Below, piece after piece: positions 28,003 to 37,300 of a stretch of DNA of 64,000 nucleotides. Each line of letters begins with the position of its first letter. The stretch's first letter is position 1. The position numbers were made by a program, and so were the translations under genes. The stretch spans positions 868,001-932,000 of the forward strand of contig NZ_QXMH01000001.1 in NCBI RefSeq assembly GCF_003568665.1, given 5' to 3'. The notes under the pieces are model-generated. The model saw only the letters and a list, made by a program, of their open reading frames with translations, searched no databases and was not told the origin of the DNA. Source of the DNA: Chitinophaga alhagiae. Lineage in GTDB: Bacteria; Bacteroidota; Bacteroidia; Chitinophagales; Chitinophagaceae.

Positions 28003-28304
28003 GTTTACCGGGGTGTTTTCAAAGCAAGCCCTTTGAGCAATATAGACAATAGAAGGAACTCCCCGTGCTGAAATAATACTTCAGCATAGGGAAAAGCATA
28101 AGACATTTTACCACAGGCACAACAACCGTTACTCCTTATAAAGCTCGGCATTGTCTTCCCGGCAGCAGCAGAAATGTGATGAAAAGGGAAGTTTGGGGTA
28201 TTGGAGTTCCCCGAAATGGTTTGGGGCAGCAAAAAACGAGATGCCCTGAAAACGTCTTGCTTTCAGGGCATCTGAAAAGGGGCGGCTGCTTCCAGCCTGG
28301 CTCC
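28003..28304. other. Convergent intergenic region
   Basis: 302 bp between the response regulator (plus) and the locus 2 susD (minus). Apart from the terminator at 28231-28272 I see no gene or repeat. Confidence 0.6.
28231..28272 (-). terminator. Terminator of the locus 2 susCD operon
   Basis: A 12-bp perfect stem (GATGCCCTGAAA / TTTCAGGGCATC) with a 9-nt loop. Read leftward it is followed by TCGTTTTTT. It lies 32 bp after the susD stop and shows the operon ends after two genes. Confidence 0.9.
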
Positions 28305-29879
28305 CTACTGTTTGGCCGTCATGTACCCCGGTGTCTGGTTCACCAGCGGGTCATTTGTCCAGATGGCGGTTTCTACCGGCCAGAGTGTTCTGTAGCCGTT
28401 AGTGCCCTTGTCCAGCACGCCATACGGATGCTGCACGCTTTGATACACCAGCGGCTCAGTACCATACTTCATCCTTCTCAGATCATACCAGCGTTTGCCT
28501 TCAAATACGAACTCCTTGCTTCTTTCGTTAAAAATAGCCAGTTCATTGGCGTCTTTGCTGCCGTTCACAAAAGGAGCCGGGTCGTTACCGGCGCCACCAT
28601 ATGCCCTGTCCCTGATCTGCTTGATGTACGGAGCAGGGTCTTCACCCTGTGCATTGGCAATTTCCGCCAGCATCAACAGGCGGTCTGCTTCGCGGTACAA
28701 TGGCCAGTCGTCAGAAAAGTACCGTTTATTGGCATCTATAGTGCCCAGGAACTTCACCAGCGCTGTATTTCTTACCGTGGTAACATAAGGCGTTACGGAA
28801 GTATTGACCTGGTAATAATCATAAAAAGTAGCGTTGCGGCGGGTATCTGTTACATCAAAAGACTGAAAGAACTCGAACTTGTAACGGTAACGCTGAATGA
28901 TCTGTTGTGAGTTCACGTCCGCAATTTTCAGCGGATCTATCAGGAAGTTGCCGGGGCCGGCGCTTACCGTAGAATCTTTATAATGCAGGCCGTTGAAATT
29001 AAATGTGGAATAGGTGAACATGGATATGCCGCTCATTTCCGCTTCACCCACCCGGAAGCTCAAAGACAGGATGATCTCGCTGTTCCTCTTTTGGGCATAG
29101 GTAAACACATCTGCAAACTTTGGCAGCAGCGAGTAACCGGTAACGGCGGTTAACGCGGAGCTGGCCGCTGTAAGGTCTGCCGTGGTGCCATATACTTTGG
29201 CCGACCAGAGGTATATTTCACCTTTCAGCATGCGTGCCGCATTGGGCGTAAACATGCTCTTGTCTGCGGAGGCCGCGCCGCCAAAAAGAGCCAGCGACTT
29301 GTCTACATCGCTTTTCACCTGCGCCAGCACTTCTGCTTCTGTAGCTCTTGCCTTCCGCAGGGCTACCGGGTCTGTTACCCCGTTGAGCACCTCCGCGCTC
29401 AGGCGCAGCGGCACGCCGCCATAGGTACGCAGCAGGTGGAAATAGTAGAAGGCGCGCAATGCATAAGCCTGGCCCAGCAGGAAATTCTTTCGTTCTTCTG
29501 TCAGAAAAGTAACCGGTTCCACCTTCTGGATGAACAGGTTCACCTGCAGTATGGGGCCGTACATGCCCGCCCAGCTGGTAATGCCGGGGGAGGTTTCTTC
29601 CAGGCGCTGTTCCACTACGGGCAGCTCGTTGAGAGAGGTGTTTTGCACGTCTACATTGCTGAGGCTGCCGCCGCGCATCTCTCCCAGCCGGTAAAACATA
29701 AACTGGTTGTCACGCAACTGCTTGTGCAGGCCCACCATAAAATTGCTGACCTGAGACTCGTTCTGCCAGAAGTTGCCGTCTCCAAAATAGTCTTCCGGCG
29801 CCAGCTCCAGTGACTTGTGGCAGGATGTGGCAGAGATGGCCAATATCAGCACCCAGCATAAATATCTGTACTTTATCAT
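28305..29879 (-). CDS. SusD/RagB lipoprotein (locus 2)
   Basis: A 524-aa SusD-family surface lipoprotein (ISATSC lipobox). LELAPEDYFGDGNFWQNESQVSNF at the start of the mature protein, the TPR-like helices AYALRAFYYFHLLRTYGGVPL and the C-terminal NERSKEFVFEGKRWYDLRRM are the standard family signs. It is cotranscribed with susC 24 bp upstream. No enzyme gene follows, so the ligand must be digested by proteins encoded elsewhere. Confidence 0.95.
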   Translation of the reverse strand: MIKYRYLCWVLILAISATSCHKSLELAPEDYFGDGNFWQNESQVSNFMVGLHKQLRDNQFMFYRLGEMRGGSLSNVDVQNTSLNELPVVEQRLEETSPGITSWAGMYGPILQVNLFIQKVEPVTFLTEERKNFLLGQAYALRAFYYFHLLRTYGGVPLRLSAEVLNGVTDPVALRKARATEAEVLAQVKSDVDKSLALFGGAASADKSMFTPNAARMLKGEIYLWSAKVYGTTADLTAASSALTAVTGYSLLPKFADVFTYAQKRNSEIILSLSFRVGEAEMSGISMFTYSTFNFNGLHYKDSTVSAGPGNFLIDPLKIADVNSQQIIQRYRYKFEFFQSFDVTDTRRNATFYDYYQVNTSVTPYVTTVRNTALVKFLGTIDANKRYFSDDWPLYREADRLLMLAEIANAQGEDPAPYIKQIRDRAYGGAGNDPAPFVNGSKDANELAIFNERSKEFVFEGKRWYDLRRMKYGTEPLVYQSVQHPYGVLDKGTNGYRTLWPVETAIWTNDPLVNQTPGYMTAKQ

Positions 29880-29903
29880 GTCAATATTTTTAAGAAGCCG
29901 TTA

Positions 29904-32900
29904 TCAAAAAGTAAGGTTTGCCGCAAAGATCAGTTGCGTGGGCACGGTATAGGCGCTGTTCTGCGCACCAGTGCGTTCCGGCAGTTTGATCATGCTGTTG
30001 GTGATGTAGCCCAGGTTCTGGCCGCTCACGCTAAGGGTGAGTGCGGAAATCCTGGCCGGCTTCAGCAGGCGGGCGGGAATGCCGTAGCTGAGCGATATTT
30101 CCCGGATGGCCAGGTAATTGGATTTGACGTAGAACATGTTGCTGGGCCGGTCAAAGTTTTTGGTATTCAACTGGTCTGCCCAGGTATAACGCGGATATTT
30201 GGCGTTAGGATTTTCCGGCGTCCAGGTATCCTTCACTATTTCGGTGGCGTTAAATTCTCCCTGGAAGCTGCCCAGCGCCCACATCTGCATAAAGTCCTGC
30301 TGACTGTGGCCGGTAGCAAAATCAAAACGGGCAAACAGGCGGAGGCCCTTGTAGGTCAACGTGGTATTGAAACCGCCCGTCCAGCGCGGCAATGCCTGCC
30401 CTATCCGCACCATGTCACGGTAATCTATAGTATCGTTACGGTCAATGTCTCTCCACATCATGTCTCCCGGTTTGGTACTAATGAAATTGGCCAGTCCTCT
30501 TTCAGTGATCAGTTTCTGGCTGGCCACCCGTTTGCCCGCAGCTGCGCCAAACTGTACCTCGCCGGCGGCCATATCTATTTTGTTGTATTCCGCCAGGTCT
30601 TTTTCGTTGCGGATAATACCATCGCTCACAAAGCCGTAAATGGCACCCCACTCCTGGCCTTCCTGCAGGCCGCCTACCCATATTACCTTGCCGCTGGCGG
30701 GATCATACACTTGCTGGCCGCCCTGGCGGTTGTTTTCGTTGCCATTGTAAGGCAGCTTCACTACGGTGTTGCGGTTGTATGCCGCGTTGGCGGCCACCTG
30801 CCAAGTGAAATCTTTTTTCTGCACTACCTTGTAAGCCGCTTCCAGCTCCACACCTTTGTTGCGGAGCGAGCCGTTGTTGGTCCGGATGCTGGCCACACCG
30901 GCAGAGGTAGGTAGGTTCACAAAAGTGATCTTGTCTGAAGTGAGGCGGTTGTAATATGCCGCCGATGCCGTCAGCCGGTTATTGAAGAAACCCATGTCTG
31001 CCCCTACTTCCACCGTATTTGATTTTTCCCACTTCAGGGTGGGGTTGGCCAAGGCAGTTTGCAGAAACCCGATGGTGCCGTTGTACGCTGTTTGCGCACC
31101 GTAAGCGCCCTGCAGCTCATAAACACCAATAGCGTTATTGGTACCGATGCCGATGTTGCCGTTGATGCCCCAGCTGCCGCGCAGCTTCAGATAGGAAAGC
31201 CAGTTTTTGAGCGGGCTCATGAAACGTTCATTATGGGCAAGCCAGCCTACTGATGCAGCGGGGAAGGTACCGTACTGGTTATCGCCAATAAGGCGGGAAT
31301 AACCATCGTGGCGGATGGTAAAAGAAGCCAGGTACTTGCCGTCCCAGTCATACAACAGCTGCCCGAAGCCAGACATGATGCGCTCCCGAGAATGGTAGGA
31401 ATCCGTGCCGCGCGTTTGCGTAGTAGCGTTGTTGAGGGTGAGGCCCAGGTCCATAAAATCATCCGTAGGTGCCAGTGAACCGCTTGCGCCCATGCCCTTT
31501 TGGTATGCGTCAAAAAATTCGAAACCCGCCATGGCATCTATATTATGACGGCCGGCAAACTGCTTTTTATAGCTGGCAATGGCGTTGTAGGTCTGGTTGA
31601 TAGTTCTGTCAAACGCCGCGGAGCTGGCCCTTGTTCTGTTCCAGCCCGTGTTGGGGTTGGTATAGCTGAGCAGGCCGGTACGGAAATCGCGGTTGAAACT
31701 TTCGTTGAAGCCTTCGTCATAGAACAAGATGCCCCCCACCTTGAAGTTGAGGCCGTGGCCGGCATCGAAGCGGAAAGACTGTGAAAAGGTGAATTTGTCC
31801 GTCTGGTTCTTGCGGATGTATTTATCAATATTAATAACAGGGTTACCATCGCTGGCATCTCTGCCCAATATCAGCTCTCCGGCGGCATTGGTACCGCGCA
31901 TGGTGGGCGGGGCAGACAACATGCGCCCCCAGTAGTTGCCTTCACCGTTGGTGAGCGCCTGGTCACGCCAGTTGGCTACCGTGTATTGTACGCTGCTTTC
32001 AGAAGTAAGCCAGTCCTTGATCTTGTAATCTCCGTTGAGGGTAAAATTGATGCGGCGGTAGTAGGTTTTGAGCGGAAGCCCCCGCTCATCGAAATAACCG
32101 ATATTGGCATAATACCGTCCCCTGTTATTACCACCCGTCATGCCGATGTTATAGTCTTGCGAGGCGGCAGGCGAGTTGAATGCGTAATCTCCGTAATTAA
32201 AATCCTTGTAGATCAATTCCGCCTGCGTGCCGTTGGGATCATATGCACCCGCGGCATTAGTAGGCACCGGGTCTTTCATCACCTTCCAGCCGTCATTCAT
32301 GCCCAACAGCTCCCGGTTGGCATCTGTGAGGCGCATGGTGCTCCAAACCGCGCGGGAGTCATAATTGCCGTCCAGCACATTACCCGCGCCATCTTTGTAG
32401 AGGTTGCCGGTGCCCCTGGGGCCTACTGCCCCCAGGGCGCTGGCTGCCAGTGTACCGTTTTTGATGGCCTCTACTACGGCGCGCCGTTGCCAGGTGATGT
32501 AATCTTCCGCATCGAGAAATTTATAGGGAACGTTCAGATAGCTGAAACCTCTTTGTGCCTTCAGTGAGATGGAGGAGCTGCCATCCTTGCCGCGTTTGGT
32601 GGTAATGAGAATTACACCGTTGCTGGCGCGTGCGCCGTAAATAGCAGTGGCGGAGGCATCTTTCAATACTTCCATGCTTTCAATGTCTTCCGGGTTGATG
32701 TCGCTGAGAGAACCGCGCATTTGCCCATCTACCATAATTAAAGGACTGCCGCTGCCGTCAAAGTTGGTGCCGCCACGCAGAACGATGTTGGGCAAAGCAC
32801 CGGGACGGCCGGAGGTGGTAGATACCCGCAGGCCGGGAATAGTGCCGGCCAGCGCCTGTGCGGGGTTGGCACGCATACCTGATTCCAGTATTTTTTTGTC

Positions 32901-33281
32901 CAGCTTAGAAATGGAAGAAGTAAGCTTTGAACGTTTGGCGGTGCCGTAACCGGTGATCACCACTTCGTCCATTTTAGACGCATTTACTTTCAGGCGCGCG
33001 TTGATAGTGATGCCGCTGCCTATCGTAATCTCCTGCTGTTCAAAACCGATGTAAGAGAATACCAGCACTTCTCCCGGGCTGGCATCAATGGAGAACTGGC
33101 CGTTGGCATTGGTTTGTACTCCTTTTTTGGTGGCTTTTACCACTACGTTCACTCCAATAAGTGGCTGGTTGTCGTCGTCAGACACAACTTTGCCTGAGAT
33201 CTTTCGTTCCTGGGACCAGGCTGGCCCGGATACTAACAGGCATACCAGTAATAATAAGCCATGTAATCTAACGAATTTCAT
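29904..33281 (-). CDS. SusC/RagA TonB-dependent transporter (locus 2)
   Basis: A 1125-aa outer-membrane importer. It has a signal peptide (1-23), a carboxypeptidase-regulatory-like domain (about 27-98), a DEVVITGYGTAKRSKL TonB-box-like segment (105-120), a plug (about 118-231 with MEVLKDASATAIYGARASNGVILI) and a long barrel ending in LIFAANLTF. It starts only 17-20 bp from a perfect palindrome and carries a second copy 42 bp further upstream, so it is probably repressed by a dimeric regulator. The best candidate is the GntR protein encoded at 62.8-63.5 kb. Confidence 0.95.
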   Translation of the reverse strand: MKFVRLHGLLLLVCLLVSGPAWSQERKISGKVVSDDDNQPLIGVNVVVKATKKGVQTNANGQFSIDASPGEVLVFSYIGFEQQEITIGSGITINARLKVNASKMDEVVITGYGTAKRSKLTSSISKLDKKILESGMRANPAQALAGTIPGLRVSTTSGRPGALPNIVLRGGTNFDGSGSPLIMVDGQMRGSLSDINPEDIESMEVLKDASATAIYGARASNGVILITTKRGKDGSSSISLKAQRGFSYLNVPYKFLDAEDYITWQRRAVVEAIKNGTLAASALGAVGPRGTGNLYKDGAGNVLDGNYDSRAVWSTMRLTDANRELLGMNDGWKVMKDPVPTNAAGAYDPNGTQAELIYKDFNYGDYAFNSPAASQDYNIGMTGGNNRGRYYANIGYFDERGLPLKTYYRRINFTLNGDYKIKDWLTSESSVQYTVANWRDQALTNGEGNYWGRMLSAPPTMRGTNAAGELILGRDASDGNPVINIDKYIRKNQTDKFTFSQSFRFDAGHGLNFKVGGILFYDEGFNESFNRDFRTGLLSYTNPNTGWNRTRASSAAFDRTINQTYNAIASYKKQFAGRHNIDAMAGFEFFDAYQKGMGASGSLAPTDDFMDLGLTLNNATTQTRGTDSYHSRERIMSGFGQLLYDWDGKYLASFTIRHDGYSRLIGDNQYGTFPAASVGWLAHNERFMSPLKNWLSYLKLRGSWGINGNIGIGTNNAIGVYELQGAYGAQTAYNGTIGFLQTALANPTLKWEKSNTVEVGADMGFFNNRLTASAAYYNRLTSDKITFVNLPTSAGVASIRTNNGSLRNKGVELEAAYKVVQKKDFTWQVAANAAYNRNTVVKLPYNGNENNRQGGQQVYDPASGKVIWVGGLQEGQEWGAIYGFVSDGIIRNEKDLAEYNKIDMAAGEVQFGAAAGKRVASQKLITERGLANFISTKPGDMMWRDIDRNDTIDYRDMVRIGQALPRWTGGFNTTLTYKGLRLFARFDFATGHSQQDFMQMWALGSFQGEFNATEIVKDTWTPENPNAKYPRYTWADQLNTKNFDRPSNMFYVKSNYLAIREISLSYGIPARLLKPARISALTLSVSGQNLGYITNSMIKLPERTGAQNSAYTVPTQLIFAANLTF

Positions 33282-33297
33282 ACGGGACGAATTTTGG

Positions 33298-33319
33298 TTG
33301 TATTATGTATAACATAATA
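33298..33319. promoter_or_regulatory. Palindromic operator copy 1 upstream of susC
   Basis: TATTATGT-ATA-ACATAATA (33301-33319) has perfect 8-bp arms. The core GT-N3-AC matches operators of FadR-subfamily GntR repressors. Together with the 3 bases before it, it is a direct repeat of copy 2. It overlaps the expected transcription start: the minus-7-like TATCTTTA lies at 33318-33325 on the minus strand. Confidence 0.65.
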
Positions 33320-33325
33320 AAGATA
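33318..33325 (-). promoter_or_regulatory. Minus-7-like element of locus 2 susC
   Basis: TATCTTTA on the minus strand, 7 of 8 matches to TAnnTTTG, 37 bp upstream of the susC start. The minus-33 region would fall inside operator copy 2. Confidence 0.4.
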
Positions 33326-33339
33326 GGGAAATATTTCGA

Positions 33340-33358
33340 TTGTATTATGTATAACATA
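33340..33358. promoter_or_regulatory. Palindromic operator copy 2 upstream of susC
   Basis: An exact 19-bp repeat of copy 1 (TTGTATTATGTATAACATA) with the palindrome TATGT-ATA-ACATA. The two copies are 42 bp apart, about four helical turns, so two dimers would sit on the same DNA face. Confidence 0.65.
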
Positions 33359-33596
33359 TAAAAAAGTGAGGGCGGGTTAGGAGAATTGGAATAATCTATT
33401 GATTATTAATACAATAGGGGCAATAAAAGATTTTTCCGGGAGGCGGTGGAGCTATTTTTACTGCTATGCCGCTATGAAAAGCACATTGGGTTGTAACATC
33501 TGTTAAAGCATCAGGGTTTAACTTGTTCCGCCACTGGCAGGATGCGATGCTTTGATTTGGAGTGTTTAAGTGTAGCTAGGTCTTTACCAGGGCCGG

Positions 33597-34205
33597 CTAT
33601 TTCTTCTTCTCTGTTCCGTCATCTCCATATCTTTCAAATTTATTTACAAAGGCCTTTAATCCGTTTTCCGGCAATTGAATTTCCCGGATGGTAGTTCTTA
33701 ACGGCCCGTGGGCAACTATTACTACCCGATTTTGTTCCAGCAGGATATTATTGAGCGGAAAGGAGAGCCTGATGTCTGCGCCGGGAGATCGCACTTCCAG
33801 CCGGTTATTGCGGAAATCGAACTTTGCAGCCACTATCATGTTTCCGGTTGCCATTTCCCCGCGCGGGCGCACTATCCATTTCAGCCACATATTATCACCG
33901 GCCTGCACACGCCCTTCTTTTGCTCCTGTATCTTTACCCTGGAAATAAAACAGGTGAACAGTGTCCCTTTCAATATGGCTGATCATGGCCGCATACGGCA
34001 GCAGCTCCTGCACATGTACCTGTTGCCCGCCCTTGTAAATATAAAGTTCCCCGCCTGTTGCATCTTTTCCGCGCAGCAATACTTTTACACTGTCTTTCAC
34101 ATAACATTGCCGCAGCGGCGCCTTACTATTGAACACACCACAGGAAAACAGTAACATCATGGCGGCCAGGGCGGCCCATCCGTATATATTTTTTCTGCCG
34201 GTCAT
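33597..34205 (-). CDS. Lipoprotein of unknown function
   Basis: A 202-aa lipoprotein: the N-terminal helix ends in LLFSCGVF (lipobox, Cys22). The mature part contains LLRGKDATGGELYIYKGG, an AAKFDFRNNRLEVRSPG strand region and a hydrophobic core segment NRVVIVAHG. It is predicted all-beta with no recognised motif. The start at 34205 is chosen for the signal peptide, not the earlier frame opening at 34304. It is 131 bp downstream of the M60-like gene but behind that gene's terminator, so it is probably its own unit. Confidence 0.7.
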   Translation of the reverse strand: MTGRKNIYGWAALAAMMLLFSCGVFNSKAPLRQCYVKDSVKVLLRGKDATGGELYIYKGGQQVHVQELLPYAAMISHIERDTVHLFYFQGKDTGAKEGRVQAGDNMWLKWIVRPRGEMATGNMIVAAKFDFRNNRLEVRSPGADIRLSFPLNNILLEQNRVVIVAHGPLRTTIREIQLPENGLKAFVNKFERYGDDGTEKKK

Positions 34206-34287
34206 AAACAGCCTGCAATGTATTATTTTAATTGCATTATCCCTATGGAAGGGCTGTAATTCATACATAAGCCGGGCAATCAACAGC

Positions 34288-34320
34288 AAAGGGGGATGAA
34301 GCACCAGGCCCCATCCCCCC
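34288..34320 (-). terminator. Terminator of the M60-like gene
   Basis: Arms GGGGGATG / CATCCCCC with a 13-nt loop, followed on the minus strand by TTTGCTGTT. It lies 20 bp past the stop of the large protease gene. Confidence 0.7.
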
Positions 34321-34339
34321 TCAACATATCATTCACAGT

Positions 34340-37300
34340 CTACTGCTTTATCAGCTTCACTACTGTCCGCTTCCCTTCCTGATGCACTTCTACAAAATAG
34401 ATCCCCGCCTTGAGGTCTTGTCCAAAACGCAGCAGTTGCCCGGAGGTGGTGTACAACTGCTTCACCAGCCGCCCGGCTACGTCCATCACCTTTACGTGGA
34501 TGGTTTTACTGCTTTCACTTTGCACCGTCAGCGTAAACTCATATGCGCTGGGATTAGGATACGCTTTGATACTGAGCTTCCCTTCCGCTGCGGTATACGG
34601 GTGCCCGGGCATGCGGCTGAGGGCAGCGCCGGCGGGGCCTGCATCGGGAATTGCAGACCAGGTGCCTACTTCCTGGAAGTCTGTTCCGGCGTTGCGAACA
34701 ATCCTTTCCGCCTCACCTGTTTCAGATGATGTGGCCAGCTTCATTTCTTTACGCAGGTAGAAGAAAGTGCCGCCGGGATGCGTGGGCGTATATTTTACGA
34801 AACGGCTGAAACCCTTTGATGCCGTGTTCACGGAATCTTCGTTGTACCAGCATTTGATACTGAAGCTACCGCTGCCGCTTGCACGCCGCACCAGTATTTT
34901 CAGCTGCAACAGATCTGCCGGCGTATAGGTAATGCTGTCTGCATTCAGCGGCAGCAGGAACTTTTTGCAATTGCCAAGACCGTTCCCTGATATGGGCTGG
35001 TCCAGCAGGGTACCGGAGCCTACCAGCGTGCCGTTCAGGTACAATTGGGCCATGAGGTCTATGCGCCGGGTGTTGTTATTCCCGTTGGCAGTACCCGCAA
35101 AAATGGTGAGCGGGCCAAACGTGCTTTTGGGATGCTGTACCGTTACCGTTTGTAAAGCGGTGGCCGTGTTGCCGCTGCGGTCCGTGGCCGTCCATGTTAC
35201 AGTAGTGACACCGAGCGGGAAAGACGCCGGCGCATTGTGGGTAATGGCAGCCACGCCGCCATTGTCAGTGGCGGTGGCCTGGCCGATATTTACCGCCACT
35301 TCAGCCGCTCCTGACTCCGTAAAGGCCGTAATGGCAGGCGGGGCGGTAACCAGCGGGGCAATGGTATCTTTTACCACTACTACCGTTATGGAATCAGACC
35401 ACGCGCTGAGCCGCGCACTGTCTGTTACCCTGGCACGCAGGCCATAAATACCGGGCGCCGCATCTACCCAGTTCCATTCATATGGCGCGGCGGTAACCAC
35501 TGCTTTTTGCTCACCGTTCATATAAAATGTTACGCTGTCTACCTGCCGGTCATCTCCGGCGTCGGCTTTGACAGACAAGGCCTGGTGTTCTGTAAGCGTA
35601 TCTCCATTGGCGGGCTGGGTGAGAGCGATGTGCGGGTAGTTATCTGCCAGCAATACCGGTCTCCAAATAGCTTCAGCGGCCTCCCTGGAATGGAAGGTAG
35701 CATCATTGGTCTGGCCGGATACGGAGGAAACAATGGCCAGGGTGAGTATTTTATCCCCGGCGGCTTCTTCAGCCACCTGCGTACTGATATCCCATTCCGC
35801 CACTCCGCTCCGTTTGCCGGTCAAACTGGCCAGCAGTGTGGTGGTGGCGGGTTTGTTATTCCAGTTGATGCCGGTCTCCGTCCAGCTGTCATTATCACAT
35901 TTCCATACCTGCCACTGGGTGCCTGTTACGCTGGTACCTGCTCCGATAATGGATAAGCGGAGGGTGGCAATGCCGGGGTTGGTGAAGCCGTTCAGATCAA
36001 ATTTCAGGTAGGAGATCCTGCTATAACCGTTGTTCCCGTCTTTTTTTACCACAATTGAAGTGGCGTTGCCAAAATTGGCAGTAGCGCTGCCGCCATCCCG
36101 CACGTAAGCGTCAGCAACGGGAAAGGCGCCACCAATTACAATGCCTGCGCCGGCAGAGCTGGCCGTATCCCCGTTCTGATAAACAGCGCGGGCTGTGAGC
36201 GTATGTACGCCTGCCGGTGCGTTCTGCCAGGAGAAACTGTAAGGGGCCGCGGTGGCTTCGCCAATTTTAATGCTGTCTGCATAAAAAGCTACCTGGCTGA
36301 TGGGGCTGCCACCGCCACCTGTGCTGGCCACAATATTGACAGCCGTACCTGTTGCAAAGGCCGCATGATCCGTGGGAGAAGTAATGGACACCGCTTCCAT
36401 GATAACGTTCACAACCGGAGAAACAGCCGTGTTGCCATTTTGCGCGGTGGCCCTGGCCGTAATGGCGTATGCGCCGGGCTGTACACCCGTCCACAGGAAG
36501 GTGTACGGTGCAATGCTGTCTTCTCCCAGTTTGTTGCCACCTTCATAAAATTCCACTTTTTCCATAGCGCCGGGGCCAAAGGCGGTGGCCGTCAGCGGAA
36601 TATCTGAGCCGGCCGCAAATACGGCGTTATTTCCGGGAGAGGTAACAGCAGCTACAAGATCTTCCCGCAGGGTAGATGGTTCAATGGCAGGAGACGGGTA
36701 ACCCAGCGCGTCAATTTCATCGTAAACAGACTGGTCTACATTCAGGCCCCAGTTACGGAAAAACTGCCCCAGGTTTTCCCCGCTGATCTGGCAGGCATAC
36801 AGCATGAAGAGGCGCATCTCCGCAGGGTCTCCGCTGGGGGTGGGCGCTTCTTCCCTCACACGTTTATGCAGGGTATGATAAAATGCATCGCCATAAGCCA
36901 GCCATAACTGGTGGAACATGCCCAGCCGCGTAAACAGCGATACGCCGGAAGCATTGAAATTTTTAGAGGCCTGCGGCTGGGCCAGATAATTCATCACCGT
37001 ATTCCAGTCTCCCGTGCTCATGCCCTGCTGGCCGGGGTGAATGGCCCGTTTGGCTGCCAGGGAATAAATGTTCACGCATACTTCAATGCAGGTAGACCAC
37101 GTCCAGGCCCAATGCTGGTGGTGGTGACCTATTTCGTGAAACACGCCCCAGCCACCGCTGTCAAGGATGTAAGAGGGAGACAATATCCAGTTAATACTGC
37201 CGGTGGGGATGCGTACCCTGCCCAGTGAAGTGGCATCCGGGTTGCCGCTGGCCTTTTCCAGCAGCATCAGTTTGTTTTTCAGGATGGGCGCATGCAGGGG

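Larger units (their letters stand above)
33282..33596. other. Upstream region of locus 2 susC
   Basis: 315 bp without a gene. It holds the two palindromes described separately (33298-33358), a minus-7-like TATCTTTA, and a further inverted repeat CTATTG-N10-CAATAG at 33396-33417 of unknown meaning. Confidence 0.6.
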
